From: Streptomyces sp. MBT53
GTDB lineage: Bacteria > Actinomycetota > Actinomycetes > Streptomycetales > Streptomycetaceae
DNA: 64,000 nt
NCBI RefSeq assembly: GCF_016654115.1
Contig: NZ_JAEQAZ010000007.1
Span: 1-64,000 of the forward strand
Direction of reading: 5' to 3'
The notes beneath the pieces are model-generated. The model had not been told where the DNA came from. It saw only the letters and a list, made by a program, of their open reading frames with translations, and ran no database searches. How positions within the stretch are numbered: position 1 is the stretch's first letter; each line of letters begins with the position of its first letter. Below are positions 50,657-60,180 of this stretch, piece after piece. The translations under genes were made by a program, and so were the position numbers.

Positions 50657-52240
50657 ATGTCCGGGGATCAGTACGGCGGTTATCAGGGATACCAGGGAAA
50701 TCAGGGATATCAGGGGTTCGCCGTTCCACCCATGCCCACCTCACCTCCACCCGCTCCGCCGGACCGACTCAGATCCGTCGCGGTCGGCCTCCTCAACCTC
50801 AGTGGCCTGGGCCTCGGTTACGCACTGACGCGACGCTGGCTGCTGATGCTCGTGTGCTGGGTCGCGACCGCCGTCCTGCTGCTGGTGGCGCTGCCCGCCG
50901 ACCCGGACGGTGTCTCCGGTGTCCTCGTCACCCTGTACGTCGTGTTCCTCGTGTTCGCCGCCGTCCACGGCGCGTTGGTCGGTCTGCGCACCCGGCTGGC
51001 CTGGCCCGCGGCCGCACCGCTCGCGATCCTGCTGGGCCTGGTACTGCTCGCCGTACCCGCCGGGGGAGTCGTGCTGTACGACAACGCCCGGGACGAGGCG
51101 ACCCAGCAGATGCTCCTCGACCGGCTGGAGAAGGCCGACCAACTCGTGGCGGACAACGGGAGGTTGTCGTTCTCCGTGGCCGAGCCCCACTACCGTCAGG
51201 CGCTGGCGGTGTACGACGACCTCACCACCGCGCACTCCGGTTCGCGGGCCGCCGGCAAGGTGCCCGACCGGCTGAAGACGTTCTACACGACGGTCGCCGG
51301 GGCCTACGCGCAGAAGAACTACTGTGACGCGATACCCCAGTTGAAGTATCTGCGGACCGTCCCCGGCACCATCGGGAAGAAGCAGCTGGGCACCCTGACC
51401 AGCTGGCCGGACGACCGGCTGGCCACCTCCCTCTACGAGTGCGCCTCCGCCTCGCTGGCCACGCAGAGCGCCGACTGGCCGACGAACTTCGGGGATCTGC
51501 TGACCACGTTCCCGCAGTCGTCTCAGGCGGGCCAGGTCGAACCGGCCGTCAAGTCGGCCGTCACCAAGGCGGCGCAGGGTGTGAGCGGCAGCCAACCGTG
51601 CGCGGCCGTCGAGCAGTTGAAGAGCCTCTCCTCCCAGATCGGGACCCTGGAGGGCGGACAGGCGGGCGTGGCCGACGAGTTGAGCGCCGACGCCGCGCGG
51701 GCCGACGGTCAGGCCGGCGCCGGGGCCTATCAGTGCGGTGTCTCGCAGTACAGGTCCGGCGACTTCGACTCTGCGCTCTCCACGATGAACGACTTCGTGA
51801 AGAACAACACGCACGACAAGAACCGGGCCCGCGCCAAGAAGATCGCCATCGCCGCCGAGGTGGCCAAGACGGTCCCCGCCGCGGGCAAGAAGCTGCCGAC
51901 CACCGCGTCCGGCGGCAGCATCTCCGTCACGGTCAAGAACGACAGCCCCGACGACATCACCGTCCTCTACACCGGGCCGGTCACCGGCAGCTTCACGCTC
52001 AAGGCGTGCGGCAGCTGCACGACGTACTCCCTGTCCACCACCCTGCTGTCCGGCTTCAAGCCATGCAGCGGAGGCAAGAACTACCCGCAGAAGACGATCA
52101 GTCTGCCGACCGGCACCACGTACTTCGTGCACCGGCCGGACAGTTCCACCGCGAGTCCGGCCTCGGACACGGCCAAGCTCAGGTCGGGCTACATCTACAC
52201 GGAGTGCGCCTACGCCACGGGGGCCTTCGGCACCGGCTGA
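50657..52240 (+). CDS. Membrane protein with TPR-like extracytoplasmic region
   Basis: A 527-residue protein; ATG behind GGGGAG. Starts with YGGYQGYQGNQGYQGF and a Pro stretch, then about three hydrophobic helices at 40-150. The rest is outside: repeating helical pairs rich in Ala, Tyr and Lys (HYRQALAVYDDL, GAYAQKNYCDAIPQLKYL, YQCGVSQYRSGDFDSAL), suggesting tetratricopeptide-like repeats, and a C-terminal domain with cysteines (KACGSCTTYSL). No known family is recognised. Confidence 0.75.
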   Translation: MSGDQYGGYQGYQGNQGYQGFAVPPMPTSPPPAPPDRLRSVAVGLLNLSGLGLGYALTRRWLLMLVCWVATAVLLLVALPADPDGVSGVLVTLYVVFLVFAAVHGALVGLRTRLAWPAAAPLAILLGLVLLAVPAGGVVLYDNARDEATQQMLLDRLEKADQLVADNGRLSFSVAEPHYRQALAVYDDLTTAHSGSRAAGKVPDRLKTFYTTVAGAYAQKNYCDAIPQLKYLRTVPGTIGKKQLGTLTSWPDDRLATSLYECASASLATQSADWPTNFGDLLTTFPQSSQAGQVEPAVKSAVTKAAQGVSGSQPCAAVEQLKSLSSQIGTLEGGQAGVADELSADAARADGQAGAGAYQCGVSQYRSGDFDSALSTMNDFVKNNTHDKNRARAKKIAIAAEVAKTVPAAGKKLPTTASGGSISVTVKNDSPDDITVLYTGPVTGSFTLKACGSCTTYSLSTTLLSGFKPCSGGKNYPQKTISLPTGTTYFVHRPDSSTASPASDTAKLRSGYIYTECAYATGAFGTG

Positions 52241-52255
52241 CGGGCGAGGGTCCGC

Positions 52256-53083
52256 TCACAGCAGCGCCGGTGCGTGGAAGGCGCCGAGGCCGGTGGTCAG
52301 GTCGCGGTCCATCCAGTACCGGCGCGGCTCGGCGAGCATGACGGAGACGCTCACGCCGAGCAGGCCCGGAATCCTGGCCAGTTCGCCGTCGACGAAGAGC
52401 GCCAGGGCGGAGCGGTCGGTCACCAGGCCGGTGGCCAGGACCGACATGTCGCTGGCCACATGCGCGGCGAGCCGCGTCTGCGGGAGCTGGTCGATGCGGT
52501 GCATGACCTCGGGGGTCGCACCCGGCGCCACCCGCAGGCGCAGGATGAACGGGGTCTGGAAGCCGAGCCACTCCGACACGATCTCCAGGCGCGGCTTGAC
52601 CCATCCCTCGTCCAGGACCCGGCGGACGACGCGGTGCGCGGTGGAGGTGGCCAGACCGGTGGCCCGGGAGACGCTCGCCGCGGACGCGCGGCTGTCCCCG
52701 AGCAACTCGGCGACCACAGCGCGCTCCGCCTCGCTCAGCGGCTTCGCCGGGGGTGTCGCGGTCGCGGTGCCCTCGGGGCGGGCGCCGGCGAGCTTCAACA
52801 GCTCGGCGCGCTCGGCGTCCGTGAGGAACTGCGGGTCCCAGGTCCGGCCCCGGCGCAGTGTGCTGAGCGCGGGCAGCGCGTTGACGCGGCGGACACCGGG
52901 CACGGAGAACATCCGGTCGATCGCCTGGCTGGTCGCCGCCTCCGACGGGGCGTGCACGACCGCGTAGAGCGGATAGTCGCCCGAGACCTGCGCCAGCAGC
53001 TGGAGATGGGGCAGGTCGCGGAGCCGGTGCAGGACGGCCAGGGGGCTCTCGCCGGTGATGTCCAGGAAGACGTGGACGGGCAT
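52256..53083 (-). pseudogene. Truncated two-domain Lrp/AsnC-family regulator
   Basis: The 275 codons from the first ATG begin in the middle of the first ligand domain (HVFLDITGESPLAVLHRLRDL), continue with a helix-turn-helix (AASVSRATGLATSTAHRVVRR) and a second ligand domain. Full members of this double-Lrp type begin with a further helix-turn-helix, which is missing. The frame stays open upstream (AQADWGIHSTAMPVHV), so the ATG is internal and has no ribosome site. The lost part ends where the M20 fragment begins on the other strand. Probably not functional. Confidence 0.75.
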
Positions 53084-53106
53084 CGCCGTGGAGTGGATGC
53101 CCCAGT

Positions 53107-53754
53107 CGGCCTGAGCCGAGTGCCCACGGCGCGGTGAAGACCGCCCGCAAGGGCACCGGGATCTTCCAGGTCACCGCCACGGGCGTCGAGTCCCACGCGG
53201 GGCTCGCACCGCAGGACGGGGCGAGCGCGATCACCGCACTGTCCGAGTTCGTGGTCGCCGCCGCTGCCGTGGCCGCCCCGGAACGCGGTACCACCGTCAA
53301 CACAGGCCTCATCAGGGGCGGTTCGGCCATCAACGTCGTCGCCGGGCAGGCGACCGCCGGTGTCGACATCCGGGTGAGCAGCGCCGCCGAACAGGACCGG
53401 GTGGACGCCGAGTTCGACGCCATCACGGTCAGCGACCCGCGCGTCCGCATCGAGATCGACCACGCCTGGAACCGCCCGCCGATGACCCTCAACGCGGCCT
53501 CCGCCCCGCTGCTCGACCTGGCCCGGACGGTCGCTCGCGAACAGGGCCGCGACCCCCTGCGCGACACCGCGGTCGGCGGCGCCAGCGACGCCAACTTCGT
53601 CGCCGCGCTCGGCCTGCCCGTGCTGTGCGGAATGGGCGCGGTCGGCGACGGGGCGCATGCGCAGGGGGAGTTCATCTATCCGGATACGGTGCCGGGGCAG
53701 ACGGCGCTGGTCGCGGGGTTGTTGGGGCGACTGGCGGAACCGCTGCGGGGATGA
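53107..53754 (+). pseudogene. Truncated M20-family (glutamate carboxypeptidase-like) metallopeptidase
   Basis: About 215 codons in frame from PEPSAHGAVKTARKGTG to a stop at 53754. The family is about 370-400 residues; the N-terminal half with the first metal-binding His/Asp motifs is missing. The dimerisation lid (VESHAGLAPQDGASAI) and the C-terminal metal-binding part (GGASDANFVAALGLPVL, HAQGEF) remain. No start codon with a ribosome site is present. Adjacent to the truncated Lrp gene, which it faces. Confidence 0.8.
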
Positions 53755-53821
53755 GCGCGATCGGCGCATCCAGGGTGGGGCGCGTCATGGAACCGACCCC
53801 GGGCCGGGGACAATCGGTGTC

Positions 53822-54556
53822 ATGACGGACGACAGAGACGACCCCGAGAGCCGCCTGGCCAGGATCGAGCGGCTGCTGGAGGACGGCAGTCGCGATGTGG
53901 TGCCCGCCTGGCGGCGGGTGACGCACGGGGAGACGCGGTGGGCCGTGTCGGCCGTGATCCTGGTGGCGGTCGCCGTGCAGCTGATGCTGCCGCACCGGCT
54001 CGCCTTTCAGCCGTACTGGCTCTTGCCGACCCTCGAACTCGTCCTCATGGTCGGTCTGTTCGTCGCCAACCCCCGGCGGATCGAGCCCGGCACGCGGTGG
54101 CTGCGCTGGCCGAGTCTGGTGCTGACCGGGGTCATCAGCCTGGCGAACAGCTGGTCGGCGGCGCGGTTGGTGGTGGGCCTGGTCAGAGGCACCGAAGGCC
54201 TGGCCGCCGGACCCCTGCTGCTGACCGGCGGGGGCATCTGGCTGACGAACGTCATCGTGTTCGCGCTCTGGTACTGGGAGTGGGACCGGGGCGGGCCCAT
54301 GGCGCGGGTCATGGGCAACCACCAGTACGCCGACTTCCTCTTCGTCCAGATGCAGAGCCCGGAGACCGCGCCACCGGACTGGGAACCGGCGTTCCTGGAC
54401 TACCTGTACCTGTCCTTCACCAACTCCACGGCCTTCAGCCCGACCGACGTGATGCCGCTTTCGCGCTGGGCCAAGATGCTGATGATGGGCCAGTCCTCGG
54501 TCTCCGTGTCGATCGTCGTCCTGGTGGTCGCGCGGGCGGTCAACATCCTTCGCTAG
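53822..54556 (+). CDS. Multi-spanning membrane protein (DUF1345-like)
   Basis: A 244-residue protein starting at ATG (MTDDRDDPES). An acidic N-terminus, then five or six hydrophobic segments. The C-terminal pattern FLDYLYLSFTNSTAFSPTDVMPLSRWAKMLM resembles DUF1345 and ion-channel pore-like regions. No enzymatic motif. Function unknown; converges with the second chitinase over a hairpin. Confidence 0.75.
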   Translation: MTDDRDDPESRLARIERLLEDGSRDVVPAWRRVTHGETRWAVSAVILVAVAVQLMLPHRLAFQPYWLLPTLELVLMVGLFVANPRRIEPGTRWLRWPSLVLTGVISLANSWSAARLVVGLVRGTEGLAAGPLLLTGGGIWLTNVIVFALWYWEWDRGGPMARVMGNHQYADFLFVQMQSPETAPPDWEPAFLDYLYLSFTNSTAFSPTDVMPLSRWAKMLMMGQSSVSVSIVVLVVARAVNILR

Positions 54557-54615
54557 CGACGGACAGCGGCGCCGAGCAGGCTCTTCCCAAGGCCGACTCG
54601 GCGTCGCAGCCCATG

Positions 54616-54643
54616 TCCTGCTGATCCCGCCGGATCAGCAGGA
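54616..54643. terminator. 12-bp stem hairpin between DUF1345 and chitinase genes
   Basis: Arms TCCTGCTGATCC and GGATCAGCAGGA with a CGCC loop. It straddles the chitinase stop codon, so it probably serves both strands. Confidence 0.75.
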
Positions 54644-55858
54644 GCCCTCGTCCTGCCAGGGGCCCCACTCGGAGGCTCCGGGCACCTCGTTCTGGGTCCA
54701 CCACTTGGCGACCCAGTTGTGGTTTCCGTACGACACCTCGTTGCCCTTCACGTAGACGGCCGTGGAACTCCACGCCGTCTTGCACGTGCCGGGGGTCGGT
54801 GTGGGAGTCGGGGTGGGCGTCGGTGTCGTGGTCGGCGGGGTCACGCCCGCGAACTGGACCGAGTACTTGGCGAAGTCCCACGCGTTCTGCGCCACGCTGG
54901 AGCAAGTGCCGGACGTGGTACCGCCGTTGTCGACCGGGCTGCACTGACGGTCGCGGTTGAGCGACCAGAACGTGAAGCGGTCCATGTTGTGGCTGGTGGC
55001 GTAGTTCAGGACCGTCTGGAAGTCGGCCTGGGTGAAGTACTCGCCGGTGTCGCTGCGCCCGTTCATCCCCGAGAAGCCCTCGTGGGCGTACGCGGTCGCC
55101 GAGTCCCAGCCGAACGTGGACTGGAGGATGGAGTTGAAGTTGGTGAGCGCGCTGGTCTGAGAGGCCGCGCCGTTGAAGCCGCCGTCGAACGGCATGATGG
55201 AGAAGTTGTTCGGCGTGAACCCCTGCGACTTCGCCTCCAGCAGCATCTGCTTGCCGAACCAGCCGGTGCCGTCCGCCGTACCGGCCGTGGTGACGGAGAC
55301 GTACAGACCCGCGTTGTTCTGCTGGAGGATCTTCGCCGCGCCGATCTCGTTGTGGATGGCCGCCGTGTTCTCGTACTCCGGCTCCTCCAGGTCGAAGTCG
55401 ATCGCGTGCAGGCCGTACTTGGTGATCACCTGCTGGTAGGCCGCGGCCGTCGAGGCCGGGTCGGAGCAGGCCTGGCCGAGCTTGGTGCCGCCGTAGCCGC
55501 CGATGGAGACGGAGACGTCGCCGCCCTTGGCGCGGATCGTGTTGATGACCGACTGGACGGCGGTGTCCGAGGAGACCGGTGAGGTGCCTCCCCAAGTGGG
55601 GGTGCAGCCACCGCCGTTGGGGGCGAGGACGAAGGCGAGCTGGAAGGCCTTGAGGCCGGTGGCGTCCATGATGCTGCCGGCGTCGGGCGGGTTGTTGTCC
55701 GTCGGCATGAGGTAGGGGGCCGCGGCGTACCAGCGGTTGCTGAGCGCGGTGGCCGCGTTGGTCGCGCCCTGGGCGTTGGTCGCGATGAGAGCGGTCGTGC
55801 CCGCGGCGGCGAGTGTCACTGCGGCTGCCGCGCCGAGACATGCGCGAGGACGTGTCAC
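54635..55858 (-). CDS. Secreted GH18 chitinase with C-terminal CBM5/12
   Basis: A 407-residue exported enzyme. The GTG (VTRPRACLG) has GGAGG before it; a longer frame upstream lacks one. Signal peptide 1-31. GH18 domain with D154, D156, E158 (IDFDLEE). A Thr-Pro repeat linker (TPTPTPTPTP) leads to a C-terminal chitin-binding domain of the CBM5/12 type with the AKWWTQNEVPG motif. Two chitinase-type direct repeats lie upstream. Not closely alike to the first chitinase apart from the fold. Confidence 0.94.
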   Translation of the reverse strand: MTRPRACLGAAAAVTLAAAGTTALIATNAQGATNAATALSNRWYAAAPYLMPTDNNPPDAGSIMDATGLKAFQLAFVLAPNGGGCTPTWGGTSPVSSDTAVQSVINTIRAKGGDVSVSIGGYGGTKLGQACSDPASTAAAYQQVITKYGLHAIDFDLEEPEYENTAAIHNEIGAAKILQQNNAGLYVSVTTAGTADGTGWFGKQMLLEAKSQGFTPNNFSIMPFDGGFNGAASQTSALTNFNSILQSTFGWDSATAYAHEGFSGMNGRSDTGEYFTQADFQTVLNYATSHNMDRFTFWSLNRDRQCSPVDNGGTTSGTCSSVAQNAWDFAKYSVQFAGVTPPTTTPTPTPTPTPTPGTCKTAWSSTAVYVKGNEVSYGNHNWVAKWWTQNEVPGASEWGPWQDEGSC

Positions 55859-55925
55859 GTTGTGCCTCCGGTGGGAGTGGGGGAGGCGCCCAGCTTCTGG
55901 CGGTGTCGCGGCCACGTCAATGGAT

Positions 55926-55959
55926 TGGACTGGACCAAATTGCTCTTTGGACTAGACCA
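55926..55959. promoter_or_regulatory. Pair of 12-bp direct repeats before the second chitinase
   Basis: TGGACTGGACCA (55926-55937) and TGGACTAGACCA (55948-55959), separated by 10 bp. Read on the gene strand they are TGGTCCAGTCCA and TGGTCTAGTCCA, the form of the direct repeats known in Streptomyces chitinase promoters. Confidence 0.85.
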
Positions 55960-56093
55960 TGCGATTTCTTTACCGTCGGCCCGTTGAAGCGCGTCGCGCG
56001 ACACGTTTGCGACTAGTGTCCCGGCTCACATGGCGTTATAGGGGTGACGCCGACACCATGGTGCACGTCACCGGCAGGCTGAAGGGATCCGGA

Positions 56094-59000
56094 ATGTTCC
56101 GCAAGGTGCTGGTCGCCAACCGTGGAGAGATCGCGATCAGGGCGTTCCGCGCCGGCTATGAGCTGGGCGCGCGAACGGTCGCGGTCTTCCCCCACGAGGA
56201 CCGCAATTCGCTGCACCGGCTCAAGGCCGACGAGGCCTACGAGATCGGCCAGCCCGGGCATCCGGTCCGCGCCTATCTCTCGGTCGACGAGATCGTCCGC
56301 GCGGCCCAGCGCGCCGGCGCCGACGCGGTGTACCCGGGCTACGGGTTCCTCTCCGAGAACCCCGAACTCGCCCGCGCCTGCGAGGAGGCGGGCATCACCT
56401 TCGTCGGCCCCAGCGCCCACATCCTGGAGATGACAGGCAACAAGGCCACCGCGATCGCCGCCGCCCGTGCGGCCGGCGTGCCGGTGCTCGGCTCCTCGGA
56501 GCCCTCGACGGACGTCGACGAACTGGTGCGCGCCGCCGAGGAGATCGGCTTCCCGGTGTTCGTGAAGGCCGTCGCCGGTGGCGGCGGGCGCGGCATGCGC
56601 CGCGTCGAGGACCCGGCCGCCCTGCGCGAGTCCATCGAGGCGGCCGCCCGCGAGGCCATGTCCGCGTTCGGCGACGCCACGGTGTTCCTGGAGAAGGCCG
56701 TCGTCGACCCCCGGCACATCGAGGTGCAGATCCTCGCCGACGGCGAGGGCAACGTCATCCACCTCTTCGAGCGCGACTGCTCGCTGCAGCGCCGCCACCA
56801 GAAGGTCGTCGAGCTGGCCCCCGCGCCCAACCTCGACCCCGAACTGCGCGACCGCATCTGCGCCGACGCCGTCCGCTTCGCCCGCGAGATCGGCTACCGC
56901 AACGCCGGCACCGTCGAGTTCCTTCTCGACCCGCACGGCAAGCACGTCTTCATCGAGATGAACCCGCGCATCCAGGTCGAGCACACGGTGACCGAGGAGG
57001 TCACCGATGTCGACCTCGTCCAGGCGCAGTTGCGGATCGCCTCCGGGGAGACCCTCGCCGACCTCGGCCTCTCGCAGGAGACGGTCACCCTGCACGGCGC
57101 CGCCCTCCAGTGCCGTATCACCACAGAGGACCCCGCCAACGGCTTCCGCCCCGACACCGGCCGCATCAGCGCCTACCGCTCGCCCGGCGGCTCCGGTATC
57201 CGGCTCGACGGCGGAACCACCCACGCCGGTACGGAGATCAGCGCGCACTTCGACTCCATGCTGGTCAAACTCACCTGCCGGGGGCGGGACTTCACGACCG
57301 CCGTCAACCGCGCGCGGCGTGCTGTGGCCGAGTTCCGCATTCGCGGTGTGGCCACCAACATTCCCTTCCTGCAAGCGGTGTTGGACGATCCCGACTTCCA
57401 GGCCGGGCGCATCACCACCTCGTTCATCGAGCAGCGCCCGCAGCTGCTGACGGCCCGTCAATCGGCCGACCGTGGCACCAAGCTGCTCACCTACCTCGCC
57501 GACGTCACGGTCAACAAGCCGCACGGCGAACGCCCCGACCTGATCGACCCCACCACCAAGCTGCCGCCCGTCCCGACCGGCGAACCCCCGGCCGGTTCAC
57601 GGCAGTTGCTCGCCCAACTCGGCCCCGAGGGCTTCGCCCGCCACCTCCGCGAGTCGCCCACGATCGGCGTCACCGACACCACCTTCCGCGACGCCCACCA
57701 GTCGCTCCTGGCCACCCGCGTCCGCACCAAGGATCTCCTCGCGGTCGCCCCGGTCGTCGCCCACACCGTGCCCCAACTCCTCTCCCTGGAGTGCTGGGGC
57801 GGCGCCACCTACGACGTGGCGCTGCGCTTCCTCGCAGAGGACCCTTGGGACCGGCTGGCCGCCCTGCGCGAGGCCGTTCCGAACATCTGCCTCCAGATGC
57901 TGCTGCGTGGCCGCAACACGGTGGGCTACACGCCGTATCCGACCCAGGTGACCGACGCCTTCGTGCAGGAGGCCGCCGCCACCGGCATCGACATCTTCCG
58001 CATCTTCGACGCGCTCAACGACGTGGGCCAGATGCGCCCGGCCATCGACGCCGTACGCGCCACCGGAACATCGATCGCCGAGGTCGCCCTCTGCTACACC
58101 TCGGACCTGTCCGACCCCAACGAGCGCCTGTACACGCTCGATTACTATCTCCGGCTCGCGGAACAGATCGTCGAGGCCGGTGCTCACGTCCTGGCCGTCA
58201 AGGACATGGCGGGGCTCCTGCGCGCACCCGCCGCCGCGACCCTCGTATCGGCGCTGCGCCGCGAGTTCGGCCTCCCGGTGCACCTGCACACCCACGACAC
58301 GGCGGGCGGCCAGCTCGCCACCTACCTCGCCGCGATCCAGGCCGGCGCGGACGCCGTCGACGGTGCCGTGGCCTCCATGGCGGGTACCACCTCGCAGCCG
58401 TCCCTCTCCGCGATCGTCGCCGCCACCGACTACTCCGACCGCCCGACCGGCCTCGACCTCCAGGCCATCGGCGACCTGGAGCCGTACTGGGAGAGCGTCC
58501 GCAAGATCTATGCCCCCTTCGAGGCGGGCCTCGCCTCGCCCACCGGGCGCGTCTACCACCACGAGATCCCCGGCGGCCAGCTCTCCAACCTGCGCACCCA
58601 GGCCATCGCGCTCGGCCTCGGCGACCGCTTCGAGGACATCGAGGCGATGTACGCCGCCGCCGACCGCATCCTCGGCCACCTGGTGAAGGTCACCCCGTCG
58701 TCGAAGGTCGTCGGCGACCTCGCCCTGCACCTGGTGGGCGCGGGAGTGACCCCGGCCGATTTCGAGGCGTCCCCGGAACGCTTCGACATCCCGGACTCCG
58801 TGATCGGCTTCCTGCGCGGCGAGTTGGGCACGCCGCCCGGCGGCTGGCCCGAGCCGTTCCGCACCAAGGCACTCCAGGGCCGCGCCGCCCCCAAGCCCGT
58901 ACAGGAGCTGAGCCCCGAGGACCGCACGGCCCTCGACAAGGACCGCCGCGCCACCCTCAACCGCCTGCTGTTCCCCGGCCCGACCCGCGAGTTCGAGACG

Positions 59001-59468
59001 CACCGCCAGACCTACGGCGACACCAGCGTCCTCGACAGCAAGGACTTCTTCTACGGCATCCGACCTGGCAAGGAGTACACGGTCGACCTGGAACCGGGCG
59101 TGCGTCTCCTCATCGAGCTGGAGGCCGTCGGCGAGGCGGACGAGCGTGGGCTGCGTACGGTGATGTCCGCCCTGAACGGGCAGCTCCGGCCGATCCAGGT
59201 GCGTGACGCGGCCGCCGCCTCCGACATCCCCGTCACCGAGAAGGCCGACCGCGCCAACTCCGGCCATGTGGCAGCCCCGTTCGCGGGTGTGGTCACCCTC
59301 GCGGTCGAGGAGGGCGACGAGGTGGAGGCCGGTGTCACCGTCGCCACCATCGAGGCCATGAAGATGGAGGCGGCGATCACCGCGCCCAGGTCCGGCCGGG
59401 TCTCCCGTCTCGCCATCAACCGCATCCAGCAGGTGGAGGGCGGCGACCTGCTCGTCGAGCTGAGGTAG
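56094..59468 (+). CDS. pyc: Pyruvate carboxylase
   Basis: A 1124-residue biotin enzyme. The ATG MFRKVLVANRGEIA has AAGGGA before it. Biotin carboxylase 1-450 (GGGGRGMR, FIEMNPRIQVEHTVTE), carboxyltransferase from about 530 (TDTTFRDAHQSLLATRVRTKD, HTHDT near 735), and a biotinyl domain at the C-terminus with biotin-bearing Lys1090 (EAMKMEA). Makes oxaloacetate from pyruvate, CO2 and ATP, feeding the citrate cycle. All domains are intact and full-length. Stands alone, followed by a structured gap. Confidence 0.97.
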   Translation: MFRKVLVANRGEIAIRAFRAGYELGARTVAVFPHEDRNSLHRLKADEAYEIGQPGHPVRAYLSVDEIVRAAQRAGADAVYPGYGFLSENPELARACEEAGITFVGPSAHILEMTGNKATAIAAARAAGVPVLGSSEPSTDVDELVRAAEEIGFPVFVKAVAGGGGRGMRRVEDPAALRESIEAAAREAMSAFGDATVFLEKAVVDPRHIEVQILADGEGNVIHLFERDCSLQRRHQKVVELAPAPNLDPELRDRICADAVRFAREIGYRNAGTVEFLLDPHGKHVFIEMNPRIQVEHTVTEEVTDVDLVQAQLRIASGETLADLGLSQETVTLHGAALQCRITTEDPANGFRPDTGRISAYRSPGGSGIRLDGGTTHAGTEISAHFDSMLVKLTCRGRDFTTAVNRARRAVAEFRIRGVATNIPFLQAVLDDPDFQAGRITTSFIEQRPQLLTARQSADRGTKLLTYLADVTVNKPHGERPDLIDPTTKLPPVPTGEPPAGSRQLLAQLGPEGFARHLRESPTIGVTDTTFRDAHQSLLATRVRTKDLLAVAPVVAHTVPQLLSLECWGGATYDVALRFLAEDPWDRLAALREAVPNICLQMLLRGRNTVGYTPYPTQVTDAFVQEAAATGIDIFRIFDALNDVGQMRPAIDAVRATGTSIAEVALCYTSDLSDPNERLYTLDYYLRLAEQIVEAGAHVLAVKDMAGLLRAPAAATLVSALRREFGLPVHLHTHDTAGGQLATYLAAIQAGADAVDGAVASMAGTTSQPSLSAIVAATDYSDRPTGLDLQAIGDLEPYWESVRKIYAPFEAGLASPTGRVYHHEIPGGQLSNLRTQAIALGLGDRFEDIEAMYAAADRILGHLVKVTPSSKVVGDLALHLVGAGVTPADFEASPERFDIPDSVIGFLRGELGTPPGGWPEPFRTKALQGRAAPKPVQELSPEDRTALDKDRRATLNRLLFPGPTREFETHRQTYGDTSVLDSKDFFYGIRPGKEYTVDLEPGVRLLIELEAVGEADERGLRTVMSALNGQLRPIQVRDAAAASDIPVTEKADRANSGHVAAPFAGVVTLAVEEGDEVEAGVTVATIEAMKMEAAITAPRSGRVSRLAINRIQQVEGGDLLVELR

Positions 59469-59474
59469 GCGGAC

Positions 59475-59544
59475 GGCGGCGACAGATCGCGTCACCGGTG
59501 ACCGGATCGGACCGGTCCCGGACCCGATGCGGCCTGTCGCCGCC
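59475..59544 (+). terminator. Long-stem structure after pyruvate carboxylase
   Basis: GGCGGCGACAG and CTGTCGCCGCC form an 11-bp stem around a 48-nt region that itself holds the palindrome GTCACCGGTGAC. Likely terminator. Confidence 0.55.
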
Positions 59545-59570
59545 CCACCCGCACGGCGCAGTCTTGGGAC

Positions 59571-60170
59571 ATGACCCGAGCACTGATCGTCATCGATGTC
59601 CAGGAATCCTTCCGCGCCCGCCCGCTGTGGGAGACCATCTCCGACCCGAAGATCGCCGAGCAGGCCGACCGCCTGGTGCGGCTCGCCCGCCGGGCGGGCG
59701 ACCTGGTCGTGTGGGTACTGCACTCCGAGCCCGGCAGCGGCGACGTCTTCGACCCGGCCCTCGGCCACGTCCGTCTCATCGACGGACTGGAGCGCGCGGA
59801 GGGCGAGCCGCTCATCCACAAGACCTCGCACAACGCCTTCACCACCACCAACCTGCAGCAGATCCTCACCGAGCACGGCGTCCGCGAGCTGACCATCTGC
59901 GGCATCCGCACCGAACAGTGCGTCGAGACCACCACCCGGGTCGCGAGCGACTTCGGCTACCAGGTCACCTTCGTCACCGACGCGACCGCGACGAACCCCA
60001 TCCCGCACCGCGACGCCCCCGCCGACCAGACCGTCGCCGAACTCCTGGCCGACCCCCGCACCCTCCCCGCCGACGAGATCATCCGCCGTACCGAGTACGC
60101 CCTCGCCGGCCGCTTCGCCACCATCGCGACTGTCGCCGAACTGGAAGCCGCAGCGGCACATCAGGCATGA
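59571..60170 (+). CDS. Isochorismatase-family cysteine hydrolase
   Basis: A 199-residue enzyme. The catalytic triad is visible: Asp9 (VIDVQ), Lys84 (HKTSHNAF) and Cys117 (GIRTEQCVETT). Family members hydrolyse isochorismate, nicotinamide or small amides. It lies 10 bp before a GlxA-type regulator on the same strand, so the two probably form an operon and the regulator may control it. Substrate unknown. Confidence 0.9.
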   Translation: MTRALIVIDVQESFRARPLWETISDPKIAEQADRLVRLARRAGDLVVWVLHSEPGSGDVFDPALGHVRLIDGLERAEGEPLIHKTSHNAFTTTNLQQILTEHGVRELTICGIRTEQCVETTTRVASDFGYQVTFVTDATATNPIPHRDAPADQTVAELLADPRTLPADEIIRRTEYALAGRFATIATVAELEAAAAHQA

Positions 60171-60180
60171 TGACCGGATC

